DNA of 64,000 bases. It comes from Chondrus crispus. Lineage: Eukaryota; Rhodophyta; Florideophyceae; Gigartinales; Gigartinaceae. Positions within the stretch are counted from its first letter, which is position 1. The number at the start of each line of letters is the position of its first letter. Where the stretch lies: NCBI RefSeq assembly GCF_000350225.1, contig NW_005179032.1, positions 1 through 64,000 of the forward strand. Reading direction: 5' to 3'. Under the pieces are notes generated by a model. The model saw nothing but the letters and a program-made list of their open reading frames with translations. It was not told the origin of the DNA and did not search any database. Shown piece by piece: positions 41,606 through 51,785 of this stretch. The translations under genes and the position numbers were made by a program.

Positions 41606-42921
41606 GTCCATATCCCATCGACCCGTCACCGCGAGCCCGACAAGGGCACGGGGGATATTTACCGATAATATCCCTCGCGCCCTCTTGCGAAGACGCCGAG
41701 ACTCGCGTGATTCCGGAGCAGGAAATAAGGGACGTCGTGGCTTCCGTATGCCCGACGCCCGAGAAGAAACCCCCGGAGCCCCCCGTAGGCTCTAAGCTGC
41801 GGGAGGACCGCGAACCGCCCAAGGACGCGACTTGTCGTGCGGACGTCAACGAACAACAGACGTCCCGAGACCAAGGAAGAAGGGCGCGTAAACGCGGAAA
41901 GAGCCGTCGCCGACGCCCCAGGCGAAACGACCTCGCGAATCGGACCGCGCCGATGGTTGTCGACGGCGTCATCTGCTTGATGACGTCGAAGATATATAAT
42001 GTCCTCGGCTCGATCGCCACGGAGGACAACGCGTTCAAGCCCCACACTATCGCCGTTGATACGTGCTCGGGATACAATTTGGTGAGGAAGGCCGACCTTC
42101 CTCCCGACTGGACGCGTTACGTAATACGCGACGCGCCTCTGCCCCGGCTGGCAGGCGCGAATAGCAACCCGCTCAAGCTTAGCGCGGTTGTCCGGTTGGC
42201 CGTCCGGCTCCGGAACACGACGTTCCGAGTTCCGTTCGTCGTCGCGGACCAGCTCGCGGTTCCCGTTCTCCTTGGGACCGCGTTCATTGACGCGCACGTG
42301 CGTCGTATCGATATCGACGCACAGAAGCTTGAACTCCGTCAAGGTGGCTCCATTGCCATTGTCGACGGGAGGGGGGAGCCGTCTCCCCCGACCAGACGAC
42401 AAGGCCGTCAGACGAGCCGAGCTGACGTACGCGAAGAAGCCCCGCAGGCGATCCGTATTGCCCGCTGGGTTACCATCCCCGCGATGTCACAAGCTCGCGT
42501 ACGGGTGACGACCGCGGGGAAAGGGCTCGTCTTCTTGGAGCCAAAGCCGTCGCTTCAGCACCGCCTCGGGGTGAGGTTGACCAACGGCGTAGCCGAGGTC
42601 CTACCGCACCAGACCTTCGAGGCCGTCGTCGCGAATTTTTCGCGTTGCACAAGGCGGCTACCAAAGCACACCGTCGTTGGCTACGCGAAACGAAACCCCC
42701 TTGCGATCCTAACGCCCGAGCGCCGGGTCGCGGAGGAGATCGCGCACGCGTTGCACCTTACCGACTTGGACGACCAAGTCGGTGAGGTAGGAGCTGGCCG
42801 ACCAAGCTCCGCCGAGGAGGTGATCGCAAACGCGGAGGTACGATCCGCGGAGTACCCCTCGCCGACGGAGGGCACTGTACGCGTACCAGATAAGGATCCC
42901 AAAAATCCCGCCACGGATTAG
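41563..42921 (+). CDS. pro: gypsy aspartic protease (made by -1 frameshift from Gag)
   Basis: Open in the -1 frame from the slippery site to TAG 42919-42921. The retropepsin signature is IAVDTCSGYNLVRKADLP (active-site region, about 42055-42105), followed by FVVADQLAVPVLLGTAFIDA, where LLGTAF is the second conserved motif (ILGxDF). The active site reads Asp-Thr-Cys-Ser where Asp-Thr/Ser-Gly is usual. Flanking segments are basic (RRKARKRGKSRRRRPRR-like) and may bind RNA. The protease would process Gag-Pro-Pol inside the particle. Confidence 0.75.
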   Translation, partial: RVKTVTFARSREPSCPYPIDPSPRARQGHGGYLPIISLAPSCEDAETRVIPEQEIRDVVASVCPTPEKKPPEPPVGSKLREDREPPKDATCRADVNEQQTSRDQGRRARKRGKSRRRRPRRNDLANRTAPMVVDGVICLMTSKIYNVLGSIATEDNAFKPHTIAVDTCSGYNLVRKADLPPDWTRYVIRDAPLPRLAGANSNPLKLSAVVRLAVRLRNTTFRVPFVVADQLAVPVLLGTAFIDAHVRRIDIDAQKLELRQGGSIAIVDGRGEPSPPTRRQGRQTSRADVREEAPQAIRIARWVTIPAMSQARVRVTTAGKGLVFLEPKPSLQHRLGVRLTNGVAEVLPHQTFEAVVANFSRCTRRLPKHTVVGYAKRNPLAILTPERRVAEEIAHALHLTDLDDQVGEVGAGRPSSAEEVIANAEVRSAEYPSPTEGTVRVPDKDPKNPATD

Positions 42922-45900
42922 GAAAAGGGAGTGGATTTGTCATACATCAGTGATGGCAGGTTACGCGGACAAGTCCTCGAGATGCTACGCAAGCACTCGG
43001 GCTTGCGGGACGGTACGCTCGGAACAATCCGAGCGACGGAACACCGTATCCCCCTCGAGCCAGGCACGAAGCCCATCCGCTCGATGCCCTATCGGAAGGG
43101 GCCCGCGATGCGCGAAATGGTCGCGAAAGAGGTCCACAAGATGCTGAATGCGGGAGTCATCGAACCCGCCAGCACCGAGTGGGCCTCTCCGGTAGTCCTA
43201 GTTCCAAAGAAGGACGGAACCCTTCGGTTCTGCGTGGACTACCGGCGCGTGAACGCGAAGACGCTAGCGGATTCGTATCCGCTGCCGCGTATGGACGATT
43301 GTATAGATTCGCTGGGCGACGCAGCAGTCTTCACGACGCTAGACTGCAACTCCGGCTACTGGCAGATACCAGTCGCGCCGGAGGACCGTGACAAGACGAC
43401 GTTCACCACGCACATGGGGACTTTTCGCCACCTACGGATGCCGTTTGGGCTGAAAGGGGCACCGGCCACCTTTCAGCGCGCGCTCGACATCATCCTCTCA
43501 GGCGTCCGTTGGCAGATCTGCCTCGTCTATTTGGATGATGTCATCGTCTTTTCGCGTACGCACGAGGAGCACGCGAAACACCTCGACACTGTCTTGAGCC
43601 TGTTGGGGAGCGCCGGCATCTCCCTCAAGCTCAAAAAGTGTAGCTTCTTTCAGCCCAAGGTCCATTACCTGGGGCACGTTATATCCCCAGGTAAGCTCAG
43701 CGTCGCGGAGACTGCAGCCGACGCGTTCGGGACGTTCACGTTCCCGAGGACGCTGACGCAGGTGCGCTCGTTCCTCGGGGCGTGCAACGTCTACCGCCGC
43801 TTCGTCAAGGGATTCGCGAAAATCGCCCGTCCACTGACGGATATGACGCGTAAGGATGCCGACCCCGACTTCGACCATCCCACCGAGTCGCAACTACACG
43901 CGTTCGAGGAGCTCAAGTCGCGGATGATCGCCCCACCTATACTCGCGCTTTCGCGGTATGGACGACCGTACATGATAGATACGGACGCGAGCGCGTATCA
44001 GCTTGGCTGCACGCTGTTGCAGGAGCACGACGGGTCCAACGACTGGCGCCCCGTCGGCTACTGGTCCTACTCGCTGAACGACAGCGAGAGGAACTACAGC
44101 GCGACTGAACGCGAGTGTTTCGCCGTAGTGTGGGCCGTCCGCACACTACGACCGTACGTAGAAGGCACCAAGTTCACCGTCCGTACGGATCACGACGCGT
44201 TGAGGTGGCTCATGTCCCTCACCGAAAGTTCCGGAAGACTCACGCGTTGGCGGCTACGTCTGGCTGAATACGACTTCACCATTCAGTACCGCCCCGGACG
44301 CGTGCATCAGGTTCCGGACGCGTTATCGCGTCTCATCTCGCCGAGGGTCGCCGACGACCCTCGACCAGTCGTCGAGGTGGATGACGACATTCCCACCTTC
44401 GACGCGGGCACTACAGTACGCGACGTCTCGGACGAGCTCGTGGATCACGTCTGCACCGCGAAGTGTGACCACAAGACCGTCCAGGTGCTCGTCACCACGC
44501 GGAAGCACACCGAGACGCAAAGAAGAACGCGTGCCCGAGCACGCGACGAGCCAAGGGGCGATGACGAAGCCCCGGCTCTAGAAGGACCCCACACGCTGTG
44601 GGAGGAGACCGAAGAATTTGACGCGATCGATATAGAACGCGTAGAAGGCAACGAAGCGGACGCGTCTGACTCCCCGGTCGCCCCACCGCAGGACGACCTG
44701 CCGGCCCCTCTTACGATAGAGGAGATATCCGAGGAGCAACGCGTTGACGACTTCTGCCAAACGGTATTAGCAAGACAGTCTGAGTCCAAGGACTCCGCGT
44801 TCTTCGAGGACCACCAAGGGGTGCTGAGGCGCAGACACCCCTTCGACCCTGACATCGTTCAGGTGGTGGTGCCTCGGACCTTACGTGCTCGCTTGCTGCG
44901 GCTCTGCCACAACCCGGCCATCGCGGGACACCCGGGGCAGAACCGCATGTACCAAACGCTCCGTCGCGAATATTATTGGCCACATCTGGCCGCAGACGTC
45001 GCGTCTACCGTGCGAGGGTGCCGTACCTGCGCGATGAATCGCGTTAAACTACGGAAACATCTCAACCGATTGAGACTGTTCCCCGCAACGCGTCCGCTGG
45101 AGAGTCTCGCGATAGACATCCTGGGACCACTCCCGAAGACCAAGGCAGGGAAACGATTCCTCCTGGTCATAACGGACCGCTTCACGAAGCTCACACAAGT
45201 CGTCGCGCTTCGAACCATCACCGCGTATACGGTCGCGATCGCGTTCTGCGACGCGTGGGTCTTCAAGTATGGCGTGCCGCGTTCGCTATTATCGGACAAC
45301 GGTCCGCAATTTAACGCGAAGTTCTTCCAGAGTGTGTGCCGCGTCCTGGGGATAACCAACATGTACACCTCCGCGTACCATCCCCAGACGAACGGGCAGG
45401 TTGAACGCTACAACCGGACGATCGCGTCAATGCTTCGTAACTACGTGAATGAACATCAGGACGATTGGGACGTGTACGTGGGGCCGTTGACTTACGCGTA
45501 CAACTCCCACGTACACCGAACTACGCGTACGACACCTTTCGAGCTCGTGCTTAGCAGACCCCCGCCGGAGTTCTCTCTCCGCAGAGTCGACGGGGACGCT
45601 CCCCCTCCGGATAGGGGGACGCAGCGGGCAGAGTTCCTCAAGACCCTCGACGCGACAATACAGAAGGCCTACGGAAGCCTGCGCCGTACGCAGGCCCGTT
45701 ACAAACGCGACTTCGATAAACGCGTTCGGAGGATCAACGCGCGCCTCAAGCCCGGCGACTACGCGTATCTCAACCCCACCGACAGGTCAAAGACGTCGAA
45801 CAAGCTCGCGTCACCGGCCGTTGGACCATACCGCATCTTGGCTAACGACCGACGCACGATCACGATCGATCGTGATGGGGTGACGGAGCGCGTCTCCGCA

Positions 45901-46200
45901 GACCGCTGCGTGTACGCGCCGCCCCCTGCAAACGCGCCACGCGCAAGTACTACCACCCCGGGTGACCTTGCTGACAAGGTCACCGAGGGCACACGGTACG
46001 CCGTCGAACGGCTACTGAAACATCGCGTGATGGAAGACGGAACTATCGAGTTCCTCATCAAGTGGGCGGATTACAACACGCCCACCTGGACCGCGAGAAC
46101 CCACGTGCCGGAGGAGCTAGTGTCGCGCTACGCTCAGCGACTCCGGACGCGTACAGGGCGAGACCTCTCCTCGGAGGTGAACGCGGACGTTCACTGTTAA
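42922..46200 (+). CDS. pol: gypsy Pol: reverse transcriptase, RNase H, integrase, chromodomain
   Basis: Same frame as the protease, beginning right after TAG 42919-42921; about 1,092 codons without a break. RT: HRIPLEPGTKPIRSMPYR, DYRRVNAKTLADSYPLPR, FTTLDCNSGYWQIPV, FGLKGAPATFQRAL and the catalytic YLDD (43528-43539). RNase H: DTDASAYQLG, ERECFAVVWA, RTDHDALRWLM. Integrase: zinc-binding H-x3-x-H (HNPAIAGHPG) with C-x2-C (CRTCAMNRV), then core AIDILGPL, LLSDNGPQFNAKF, TNGQVERYNR. A chromodomain-like end (YAVERLLKHRVMEDG, FLIKWADYNTPTW) closes the protein. All catalytic residues are intact. How it is expressed past the TAG (readthrough, reinitiation, or not at all) is open. Confidence 0.92.
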   Translation, partial: EKGVDLSYISDGRLRGQVLEMLRKHSGLRDGTLGTIRATEHRIPLEPGTKPIRSMPYRKGPAMREMVAKEVHKMLNAGVIEPASTEWASPVVLVPKKDGTLRFCVDYRRVNAKTLADSYPLPRMDDCIDSLGDAAVFTTLDCNSGYWQIPVAPEDRDKTTFTTHMGTFRHLRMPFGLKGAPATFQRALDIILSGVRWQICLVYLDDVIVFSRTHEEHAKHLDTVLSLLGSAGISLKLKKCSFFQPKVHYLGHVISPGKLSVAETAADAFGTFTFPRTLTQVRSFLGACNVYRRFVKGFAKIARPLTDMTRKDADPDFDHPTESQLHAFEELKSRMIAPPILALSRYGRPYMIDTDASAYQLGCTLLQEHDGSNDWRPVGYWSYSLNDSERNYSATERECFAVVWAVRTLRPYVEGTKFTVRTDHDALRWLMSLTESSGRLTRWRLRLAEYDFTIQYRPGRVHQVPDALSRLISPRVADDPRPVVEVDDDIPTFDAGTTVRDVSDELVDHVCTAKCDHKTVQVLVTTRKHTETQRRTRARARDEPRGDDEAPALEGPHTLWEETEEFDAIDIERVEGNEADASDSPVAPPQDDLPAPLTIEEISEEQRVDDFCQTVLARQSESKDSAFFEDHQGVLRRRHPFDPDIVQVVVPRTLRARLLRLCHNPAIAGHPGQNRMYQTLRREYYWPHLAADVASTVRGCRTCAMNRVKLRKHLNRLRLFPATRPLESLAIDILGPLPKTKAGKRFLLVITDRFTKLTQVVALRTITAYTVAIAFCDAWVFKYGVPRSLLSDNGPQFNAKFFQSVCRVLGITNMYTSAYHPQTNGQVERYNRTIASMLRNYVNEHQDDWDVYVGPLTYAYNSHVHRTTRTTPFELVLSRPPPEFSLRRVDGDAPPPDRGTQRAEFLKTLDATIQKAYGSLRRTQARYKRDFDKRVRRINARLKPGDYAYLNPTDRSKTSNKLASPAVGPYRILANDRRTITIDRDGVTERVSADRCVYAPPPANAPRASTTTPGDLADKVTEGTRYAVERLLKHRVMEDGTIEFLIKWADYNTPTWTARTHVPEELVSRYAQRLRTRTGRDLSSEVNADVHC
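46176..46195. repeat. 20-bp direct repeat, copy 1 (end of pol)
   Basis: GGTGAACGCGGACGTTCACT, itself a dyad (GTGAACG-CGGA-CGTTCAC). It is identical to 50364-50383, and the pair brackets the 4.2-kb segment with the antisense gene. A purine tract (AAGGAGAGGG) follows at 46199-46208. Confidence 0.9.
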
Positions 46201-47690
46201 GGAGAGGGCCCTCAACCGCTACTTTATGGCTAAACTAGCCCCTCGCGGTTAGAATCACGTTACGCGTACGAAAGGCCAGGTGTTGCAAATGCAGGGAGAC
46301 ACAAGACATCGCGAGTCGACAGAAGGGTATGGACAAACGGGCCCGGTCACGCGACGCAAAAAGGCCGAACGGTACCAAAAGCCGGCAGAGACCCGCCGCC
46401 TTGAAAATAAGAATACGAAACGAAGGCGGGGTAACATGTTGCCCTATTAGCGGAATAGCGCGATTATCCACGCTCTCTCGGGCCAGGAAGACGGCTCGAT
46501 CGAGGACCCACGGCCGTCGGTGCCGAAGGTTTGCGTCACACGCGTGTGAGAACATGGACGGAAAAGTAAGTCCCAGTTGGGGGCCTAACACGCGTAAGAA
46601 TTCGCCACAGGGACCCACGCGGAGACGCGAAGCTACGCGAAAGCAGAAAGGGAAGGGGGCTGGACGAACACCAACCACTGTACCCTGAGAGCAATATACC
46701 GAGAAGGCACCGCCGCCCGCCGCAGACACTACTGTCAATCACCGGCGGCGCCCCCAAAAGTAATCAGTGAAATACATTCGGGGGAGACACTGTACGCCAA
46801 ATCATGCGCACCGCGGCCTCAGCAACGATCCGCCGCCGCCCCGGAAATAATCAAAAAAAAGGGGAGTAATTTACAGTGAAGCAATGCGCACGTGTGCACG
46901 TGCGCAGGCGACCGACAGGACGGGTGGGGGAGCGACACGCAATCGGACAGCGAAAAGCAGCGTGTGCGACGCGTTGCCCTTCGGTGGGGTACGAACCACG
47001 TTGCACGAGAGGGGGAAGGGTAAGAGCGTCGGCACCGGCCTCCCTCTGCCCCATCGCAATGGCGGCCCCCGCGCACGCCGCACGGGGCGAACTACGACGA
47101 AGATTTCGCGCTTCGCCTCGCCCGCTCATACGCGCCGAGAGCTTCATCGCGCAGTTAACGTCGACGAAATCATCGCGTCGTCGCCACGCGGCAACGCGCG
47201 GACGCGCATACCACAGAGCGCCTCCGCCGGTCAGCCGCGTGGCTGCACGCCTCCGCCACCGCGTGCGCGCTTTCACCGCGGCCGGAGAACAGGCGTAACG
47301 CGATAGGGGACCTCGGATGGCGACCCCGTACACTTCCTGCCGCCCTTCCCGATGGGGCGGAGAGGAGAACGTGTATCAGGGGACCGCGCGCAAGGCACCC
47401 CCGCGATGCACGGGGGACTCGATAAGGCCGTAACGCGAAAAATTAGAGTCACCACGGGCGCGGCGAAGCGAACCACGCCCGCGCCCCGGTCAGACGACAC
47501 AGACGCGCAGCCCACGACAAGTACGTGACGACCCCTGACGGGACGAGCTCAGCCACGCGAAGGGACGCGACCGCGCGGAATCCCGCTCGGGGTGCGAAGG
47601 CGGGGGGGAGACGACTCCTCCCCGACGTTTTATTGTACGCACCGCCACGCTCGCGCGCTTGCCGACGCAAGAAGAGGGGGGGCCACGACG
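46201..47690. other. region between pol and the antisense gene stop
   Basis: About 1.5 kb with the same ACGCG-rich composition as the element. Frames on either strand (such as 46235-46738 minus and 46329-46688 plus) show no recognisable motif. It would be the 3' untranslated part of the antisense gene or filler. Confidence 0.4.
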
Positions 47691-50050
47691 TTAGCGACTA
47701 GCGTCATTAGACGGCACTGTAGATTCCGGACCATAGTGGCCCGGAGGACAGTACCCCGGGTATCGCGGGACCTCCGTGGCCATCGATGCTAGGCTGGGCA
47801 GCGCGAGGCGCGCCGTGGGACCGCCCGTACGCACGGCGGAGTCGCCCGGAGGCAGGCCGCCGGTTGGGGGCGAGTCGGTCCCATAATTCGCGTAAGGATC
47901 GCGGACCGCCGGAGGAGCCAGAACGCGGTCAGGAGCGTGGACCTGGGGCGCCACCGCGGATCGGGCGGAACGCAAGCCGTCCCGCTCACGTCGGTAGCGG
48001 TCGCGGTCGTACAGTACGCGTTCGTATGCTTCCGTCTGGCGCTCGAACACCTCGCGCAAGGACATCAGCTCGCGATTTACGCGCTGCAGCTCCGACGTCT
48101 GTACACCGAGGTCGTCCCGAAGCCGCCGCGCCTCGTCACTTCGGGCCACGAACCAGCTTCCCAGGGTCGCAATCAACGAGCCCACGGTCCAGGTACGACG
48201 ACCCACCGACCCCAGGGCACGCGTCAGCTCGGGGATGGCTGGAAGCTCGCTTTGGGACAGTACGAGATCGCGTACGAGACCCCCGATCGCGGTCCCCTCC
48301 TCCGCGGCGTCCAGAGGGGGGACCGGCAGGACAGGCACAGGGCGGGACGCTCCCCCTGTATAGTCGCGTGGGTTGGCAACCGATGCCGCCCGGAAAGGGG
48401 TTGACCCCACGTCAATGGGAGCAGCGCCCACGGCGTCTAGGTCTCGGTAACGTTTACGACGACCACGCCGGCTCTCGAAACCAACTCCCCCCCGCTTGCC
48501 GGTGCTGCCGACGACCGGCGAGATCGGGGAAGGACGCGCCACGAAAACGTCGGCAGTCGGGTTGTACGTGAGAAAGGAACTCCGGACACCAGTGGTGTAA
48601 TCCATCCAGGATCTGCGGTGCTGTGCGCTGACGTCACCCGCGCGGATCATTAGCCCGACAGCCTGCTCGAATGTCCACGGGACATGCGACGAGCCTCGCT
48701 CGGAGGGATGCACCGACGCGTCGGGAAGGCTTGTCACGAGTCGCTCGAAGTGGGTGACGGTTTGAAGCGGTTGGAGGAACACTCGCGCGTTAACGTGTAC
48801 CTCCGCCATGAAGGCGCAACACACGGACCAAGCCCACTCACGCTGACAATTGTACGCGAGTCGCGAGCGGGCTGGGTGTTGAGAGTCCGCACACGCGAAG
48901 CCAAAATGCTTCAAGACGGGTGGCAGGAGGGGATGAACCCCTAACGAGGGGAAGCTCTCCCTGACGTCCAGGGGGAGGACCGGGAAGTCCCCCGACGACA
49001 AGCCCGACGCGAAGGCTGCGGAAGGAATTATACGGCCGTCCGCCTCGTCCGGATGCCGATAGGCAGACCAGTCGTGGTGCGCGAATCCCACCGCGTGGAG
49101 ACGCATCAGGGAACAAGAGGACTTCTGCAATGCCACGCGCGGCTTCGAGTGAACGTAGGGACGGGGGAATACGTACAGCCCCGTCACCTCGGGCAGGACG
49201 AAGCGACGTGAGCCGTCCTGTCCGGGACCGAATAGGAACCATCCCATTCGGTCCACGTATTCCACTTCCGCGGCACTGTAGGCGAAGGTGCGGTCGCCGG
49301 GCAGCTCATCCGGGAGCTGGTAGCCCGACCCGCCGCCCTCGGTCATCAGACGGTGTAGGACCGAGGACGCCTCCTCCAGCCCACCAGCGTTGTACACCTT
49401 GAGCACGCGCGCAAGGTCGGGACGAAGCCAGGCACGAGCAGCCAACTCCTCGACGGTAACTCCTGCGCGAGCACGGCGCCGCCAGGGGTACCGTAGTTCG
49501 CGAATACCGAGAAGAGGGGCCTCTGACGACGGAGACCCGAGCCACTGCGTAGCGGAGGGCCGCTCCTCCACGCCCGCTTCGACCGCGGGGCGAGCCGCCC
49601 CCCCTGCACCGGCGGCCATCCGCAACTGCCGTCCGTGCCAAGCGAGCCTACAGTAGGCTGGTAGGGTGGGGACGCGCCCCCCGCGTCACGCACCACCGCC
49701 AACGGAAGAAGGGCGGCGGCTTCACTCGCCCCGGTCGCAGGGGCGGCGCGGCGGGCATCGACACCAGCGGACGCCGGGCGGAACGCCACGGCCGGCCTCA
49801 CGGGGGCCCGCGGCGGAGGCACCAACTCGACGGAAACTGTAGATGAGCGACGCTTTTGGAACGGAGAAGCGGGAGCTGAGGCGGCGCGGGTCGTCGCACC
49901 GCCCGCCATACGCATGCCGGGTAGCGCGTTCGACGAACCCGGACCGTCCGCAGCGGGGATCTCGACGACAGGAGCCCCCTGCTCAGCCGGTTCAACGGCG
50001 GGGTCGACAAGCGACGTCGGCGACGGACCCTCCGGCGGGTAGGTGTTCAT
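47691..50050 (-). CDS. antisense accessory protein of the gypsy element, unknown family
   Basis: Minus-strand gene between pol and the 3' LTR. An N-terminal frame starts at ATG 50050 (MNTYPPEGPSPTSLVDPAVE, Pro/Ala-rich, low complexity) and is open past 49598. The main frame (about 640 residues, ending at 47691) overlaps it in the -1 register, and G GGG GGG at 49604-49598 could join them (about 785 residues). The main part has a globular region (residues about 100-360: YVDRMGWFLFGPGQDGSR, LGVHPLLPPVLKHFGF, DYTTGVRSSFLTYNPTADVF). A basic patch (SRRGRRKRYR) and a coiled coil (about 494-556: EARRLRDDLGVQTSELQRVN, RDRYRRERD) follow. A homologue at 63541-64000 aligns without gaps at about 52% identity, which argues for real coding. 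No known family was recognised. Confidence 0.65.
49598..49604 (-). promoter_or_regulatory. possible frameshift heptamer G GGG GGG in the antisense gene
   Basis: On the minus strand the zero-frame codons are CAG GGG GGG CGG. A -1 slip continues as GCG GCT CGC into the 640-residue frame. The homopolymer could equally have lost or gained a base by mutation or sequencing error. Confidence 0.35.
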
Positions 50051-50363
50051 GACGAGGTACCCCGCGACACGATGCACCGACGTAAGTACAGCAAGGGCAG
50101 CGCGGGAAGAGACGCGAAGAAGATGGTAAGAAGAACGACCCGGGGCGGCAAGAAACGAAACGCGACAACGCGAGGGCCGGGGGGGCGCAACGCCCAAAAA
50201 CGGGGCGGGCGGGACACGGAGGACCGCCGTGTGCGACTAGCGGGGAGCGAAAGGCACCGAGCTCGAAAGGAAAAGGGGTCACGAGAGCGGACTTGGACGG
50301 CGACGGTAAAACACGGGGGCGAAAGGGGACAGGACAGTCAGGGTGCATCCGCCTCAAGCCCAG

Positions 50364-50383
50364 GGTGAACGCGGACGTTCACT
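50364..50383. repeat. 20-bp direct repeat, copy 2 (before the 3' LTR)
   Basis: Identical to 46176-46195 (GGTGAACGCGGACGTTCACT). It lies 16 bp before the 3' LTR. Confidence 0.9.
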
Positions 50384-50399
50384 CTTGGGGCGGCGGCCG

Positions 50400-51261
50400 T
50401 GTAGTATGAGCGCAGATCAGAATTAGATTTAGAATTAGATCGCGCGCGCGCACACACGTGTACTGTCAGGACTGTCAGGACGCCCGCACACACGTGTACT
50501 GTCAGGACTGTCAGGACGCCCGCATACACGTGTACTTTCAGGACTGTCGGGACGCCCGCACACACGTGTACTGTCAGGACTGTCAGGGCGCGCGCACACA
50601 CGTGTACTGTCAGGACTGTCGGGACGCCCGCACACACGTGTACTGTCAGGACTGTCAGGGCGCGCGCACACACGTGTACTGTCAGGACTGTCGGGACGCC
50701 CGCACACACGTGTATCATCGGCGCGCGCGCGCACACGTGTATGGACAGCGCTACAGTAGCTGAGTACGGTAGCTCAGCACTGTAACGCGCTACAGTGCAG
50801 TACGGACTGTACTGTAGCCCTGTATGATAGACGCGACAGACGCGTAATTGTATATTAAACCACGGGAACCGACGGCGGCGGAGGGAAGGCAAGCATCGGC
50901 TTGGCGAGACCCTCACCGTCGGCTAACCCGGAACGCTTACTCTAACTCGCGCACGCTCTCTCTGTTCGCGTTTTAGAGTAGAAGGACACGGGTAGCGGAC
51001 GCGTACGTGCGCGTGTGAGCTAGGATCCGCCTCCGCCCGTCGGCACTGGAGCGTCACCCAGTGCCGCGCCGGGGCGTCGAGGCGTCGATCCGCTCTACCG
51101 CGTACACTAACGCGTTCGCGACCCGACCCGCTCTACCACCGCTACCGGCCCGTGTCCTTCCTCACGCGTTGCTTACTGGTCCTTTCTGTTCTTCTCGCGT
51201 TCTACAGAGCCTCTTACGCGGACTGAGCATACACCCCTGTCGTTAGGGTGTTTATGCTACA
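50400..51261 (+). repeat. 3' LTR of the gypsy element (862 bp)
   Basis: Matches the 5' LTR throughout, with seven instead of four 36-bp units (50452-50710) and about eight substitutions elsewhere. It begins TGTAGTATG and ends TATGCTACA. The sequence just before it (TTGGGGCGGCGGCCG) is only a weak polypurine tract. Confidence 0.95.
50452..50710 (+). repeat. 36-bp minisatellite with ACACGTGT boxes (7 units, 3' LTR)
   Basis: Seven units of the same repeat as in the 5' LTR. The later units alternate between ...CGGGACGCCCGC and ...CAGGGCGCGCGC endings, suggesting that a two-unit block was duplicated. Confidence 0.85.
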
Positions 51262-51785
51262 ACGTGTACAATAGTGCACGTCTCGGCCAAGCGGTAGTCT
51301 GCTAGTACTACGCGTGTACGCTAGCACACGTGGCATCCATGCGGCAGTCTCTAAGCAGCGCGTGTGTACAGTAGTACACACGTGTAGCTGCAGCGTCCGC
51401 GCGGTAATTAGGAATTGAGGGGCTAGTTTTTTAATGGCGTACAGTACTTGGTACGCACTAGGCGGCAGGTACTGTATACTGGGACAGGTGTCCGAGGCGT
51501 CCCTCTGAGGGGTTAAGACCTGACACCCGTCCCCACCAGTAAACTGGGGCAAGCTCGCCCCCGTCCCTTTCGCGCCTATATACGTCCGTTTCGGTTGTCT
51601 ATCGCGCGCACTGGCTTCTAACCCGTTACTGGTCGCTCCCGTTCACGCACCACGGGGCGACTGCGCCTAGCCGGCCAGTGAGCCACTCTCTTTTCGCGAG
51701 CTCGTCCGATCGGTTCAATTAGCGCGTCGCGTCCACCCCGCGTGCTCCCTCGCTATAGCCTCCGCCTCTCACCCAACCCAGGGCG
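51262..51785 (+). repeat. LTR-like segment between the gypsy and copia elements
   Basis: GC-rich non-coding sequence with CACACGTG-type boxes and a TATA-like CTATATACGTCC (about 51578-51583), promoter-like in layout. It joins a copia reading frame abruptly at about 51786. It is probably a solo or truncated LTR of another gypsy-type element; its own boundaries could not be proven. Confidence 0.4.

Larger units (their letters stand above)
38154..51261 (+). mobile_element. 13.1-kb gypsy (Ty3) retrotransposon with an antisense accessory gene
   Basis: Bounded by two LTRs (38154-38907 and 50400-51261) that begin TGTAGYATGAG and end TTATGCTACA. Inside, in order: primer-binding-like site, gag, -1 frameshift signal, protease, an in-frame TAG, RT/RNase H/integrase/chromodomain, then a 4.2-kb segment bearing a long minus-strand gene. 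Coding regions are GC-rich with an unusual excess of ACGCG, unlike the flanking DNA. The non-repeat parts of the LTRs differ at only about eight positions, nearly all transitions, so insertion was fairly recent. Flanking 5-mers (ATTAC left, ACGTG right) do not match, so no target-site duplication is visible. Confidence 0.9.

Noticed and set aside
46876..47306. Several overlapping arginine-rich frames on both strands after pol.
   Set aside because: Overlapping frames on both strands with the same CGCG composition; no evidence for any one being translated.
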